Shown here piece after piece: positions 6,061 to 7,083 of a stretch of 7,083 bases of DNA. The DNA is from DAONLM01 sp035406685 (lineage in GTDB: Bacteria > Spirochaetota > GWE2-31-10 > MWDO01): positions 1 through 7,083 of the forward strand of contig DAONLM010000163.1 of the NCBI GenBank assembly GCA_035406685.1, given 5' to 3'. Positions within the stretch are counted from its first letter, which is position 1, and every line of letters begins with the position of its first letter. Made by a program: the position numbers and the translations under genes. Below the pieces are notes generated by a model, which searched no databases, was not told where the DNA came from, and saw only the letters and a program-made list of their open reading frames with translations.

Positions 6061-6803
6061 ACGCTCTCCTTAATTTTGTTTATTATACTACCTATAATTA
6101 TAGTAAATTCAAATAATAAATACAGAGGTATTGCTAAAATTATTTGAGAAATTACGTCTGGTGGTGTAACTATTGCCGCAATAATAAAAATAAAAACAAT
6201 TATATAACTCCTTATTTTTTTTAAAAAATCTATTTTTATTATTTCCAATGATATTAAAATAATTAAGACAAATGGAAATTGAAAGAGTAAAGTTGTCCCA
6301 AGAAGAATCGTTATAATCATATTTATATGCGATAAGAAACTTATTACAGGGATAATTCCATCATCTTTTGAAAAATTTAATAAAAAATTATAACAAATTG
6401 GCAATAAAACCCAATAAGAAAAAATAAAACTTGATACAAAAAAAATAGGCATTAATATAACAAAAAACCAGAAGATAATTTTTTCTTTACCTATTAAAGC
6501 GGGATATATAAAAAGCATAATCTGGATAAATAAAATAGGCAGAGTTATTAAAAAACTTATAAATAGAGAGATATTAAAGTATCCAACAAACTTTTCGTAA
6601 GGTTTTAAAAAATGTAATTTAAGATTTAAATTTGTAATAGGTTTTTCAAAAATAGCGACAATTGTTTTTGAATTTAAAAATGCAATAATTAATACAATAA
6701 AAAAAAATATTAAACAGAAAATAATTCTATATCTCAATTCTTCTAAATGCTCTAAATAGGAAAGATCATTATTTTTTTTCTTCATTTTTGTTTTCTGAAT
6801 CAT
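6027..6803 (-). CDS. tatC: Sec-independent (twin-arginine) protein translocase subunit TatC
   Basis: This is the multi-spanning inner-membrane receptor that binds the twin-arginine motif of folded export substrates. Family landmarks are HLEELRYRI (19-27), PYEKF (68-72), YPALIGKEK with Glu107 corresponding to E. coli Glu103, LLPICYNFLLNFS (133-145), and the terminal block KKIRSYIIVF (195-204) through TPPDVISQIILAIPLYLLFE (213-232). Six hydrophobic spans are visible and the 258-residue length is normal. At the E. coli Glu170 site (FEVP) this protein has FQFP, Gln175. Two starts are possible: the ATG at 6803, overlapping tatA by 35 nt, or the ATG at 6785 (Met7), overlapping by 17 nt. Neither has a strong ribosome binding site, so coupling to tatA is likely. 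The 3' end overlaps the DUF362 gene by 34 nt. Confidence 0.95.
   Translation of the reverse strand: MIQKTKMKKKNNDLSYLEHLEELRYRIIFCLIFFFIVLIIAFLNSKTIVAIFEKPITNLNLKLHFLKPYEKFVGYFNISLFISFLITLPILFIQIMLFIYPALIGKEKIIFWFFVILMPIFFVSSFIFSYWVLLPICYNFLLNFSKDDGIIPVISFLSHINMIITILLGTTLLFQFPFVLIILISLEIIKIDFLKKIRSYIIVFIFIIAAIVTPPDVISQIILAIPLYLLFEFTIIIGSIINKIKESVWKEENLSKKH
6066..6071 (-). promoter_or_regulatory. Strong ribosome binding site of the DUF362 gene, inside tatC
   Basis: On the minus strand AAGGAG is followed by AGCGT and the ATG. It lies within the last codons of tatC and decides the start of the DUF362 protein. It is one of the two best ribosome binding sites in the window; tatC and the polyferredoxin lack comparable ones, suggesting DUF362 protein is made in greater amount. 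Confidence 0.8.
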
Positions 6804-6960
6804 TATTTTTTTCTATGTCACTCTCTATTTCCTTCATCCCTTTTTTGAATTCTTTTAGACCAACCCCAAGAGATCTTGCTATTTCTGGAATTTTTTTTGC
6901 ACCAAATAAAATTAAAACAATCAATAATATTAAAAATATTTCTCCAAAACCAAGATTCAT
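6769..6960 (-). CDS. tatA: Sec-independent (twin-arginine) translocase subunit TatA/E
   Basis: The 63-residue protein has the TatA plan: a short N-terminal membrane helix (about 7-19), the Phe-Gly hinge (FGAKKIPE, 19-26), an amphipathic helix (GVGLKEFKKGMKEIE, 32-46) and a charged, disordered tail rich in Asn, Glu and Lys. TatA oligomerises at a substrate-loaded TatC to form the export path. No TatB is encoded next to it, so this looks like a minimal TatA-TatC system in which TatA serves both roles, unless a TatB lies elsewhere. The ATG at 6960 is fixed by AAGGAGG 8 nt upstream. The tail coding sequence is shared out of frame with the start of tatC. Confidence 0.95.
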   Translation of the reverse strand: MNLGFGEIFLILLIVLILFGAKKIPEIARSLGVGLKEFKKGMKEIESDIEKNNDSENKNEEKK

Positions 6961-6968
6961 AAAAATAT

Positions 6969-6975
6969 CCTCCTT
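6969..6975 (-). promoter_or_regulatory. Strong ribosome binding site of tatA
   Basis: On the minus strand a full AAGGAGG lies 8 nt before the tatA ATG. It sits almost at the predicted 5' end of the transcript (see the promoter at 6983-7011), so the mRNA leader is very short. Confidence 0.85.
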
Positions 6976-6982
6976 AATATTT

Positions 6983-7011
6983 ATTATACAATTATAAGTA
7001 AAAAATTACAA
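6983..7011 (-). promoter_or_regulatory. Sigma-70-type promoter of the tatA-tatC-DUF362-polyferredoxin operon
   Basis: On the minus strand, -35 TTGTAA (7011-7006, four of six consensus bases), a 17-nt spacer and a perfect -10 TATAAT (6988-6983). Transcription should start near 6976, about 16 nt before the tatA ATG. No second promoter of similar quality was seen inside the operon, although AT-rich DNA makes weak -10 boxes common. Confidence 0.72.
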
Positions 7012-7083
7012 GTTTTTTGGTAAAATTGGGGTGTGATTTTATTTTTAGGCAAAATTTTTTTTATTTTTTTCATAAATTTTGTA

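Noticed and set aside
6769..6803. Programmed frameshift joining tatA to tatC
   Set aside because: Both proteins are complete and normal in length, and an A-rich run is expected in this composition. A plain translational overlap explains it.
6788..6997. Plus-strand open frame opposite tatA and its promoter
   Set aside because: It is the antisense of tatA and its control region with no family features.
7012..7083. Possible end of an upstream minus-strand gene or a small ORF starting ATGAAAAAAATA
   Set aside because: One frame runs from the edge to a TAA near 7045 with only 12 low-complexity codons, and another would run through the tatA promoter. Neither can be supported.

Overview
The window is AT-rich bacterial DNA. 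It carries a truncated mobile-element and restriction-enzyme patch at the left end, then a tightly packed minus-strand chromosomal region. Protein-coding, tRNA and promoter signals are all bacterial: sigma-70-like boxes with 17-nt spacers, strong AAGGAGG-type ribosome binding sites, and tRNAs without an encoded CCA. Six [4Fe-4S] ligand sets in one membrane protein and the very low G+C suggest an anaerobe. I cannot name a phylum from this window.

Left patch, plus strand (1-1133). The window opens in the last 29 codons of what looks like an IS30-family transposase, followed by a TTGAATC-type IS end. Immediately after it begins, with no proper start, the C-terminal half of a PmeII-type restriction endonuclease. 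A second, unrelated restriction endonuclease of the TdeIII type follows, with its PD-(D/E)xK residues intact. No methyltransferase is visible. This patch looks less AT-rich than the rest (27 G/C of 60 at 721-780, against 6 of 60 at 4561-4620) and is probably acquired defence DNA broken by an IS.

Middle, minus strand (1143-3565). A clear promoter (3537-3565) drives tRNA-Cys(GCA) and tRNA-Leu(UAA). After 23 nt come an M24 metallopeptidase and, 5 nt further on, an MscS-family channel. The four genes look like one mixed tRNA/mRNA transcription unit that converges with the TdeIII gene across only 9 nt.

Right part, minus strand (3653-7011). A strong promoter and ribosome binding site start an operon in the order tatA, tatC, DUF362 protein, membrane polyferredoxin. 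TatA and TatC are the minimal twin-arginine translocase, which exports folded proteins. The DUF362 protein begins with a twin-arginine signal. The polyferredoxin reads as a NapH-like membrane module with two [4Fe-4S] clusters fused to a NapG-like module with four clusters. The two are joined by an internal twin-arginine plus hydrophobic segment exactly where free-standing NapG has its Tat signal. My main inference is that this is a self-contained unit in which the operon's own Tat system exports both the DUF362 protein and the C-terminal Fe-S half of the polyferredoxin. That would give a transmembrane Fe-S wire with an exported partner of unknown function.

No stretch over 300 bases lacks a gene. 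The two longest gene-free stretches are 3523-3652 (the tRNA promoter and a perfect inverted repeat) and 6961-7083 (the tatA ribosome binding site and promoter; beyond 7011 I see nothing I can support).
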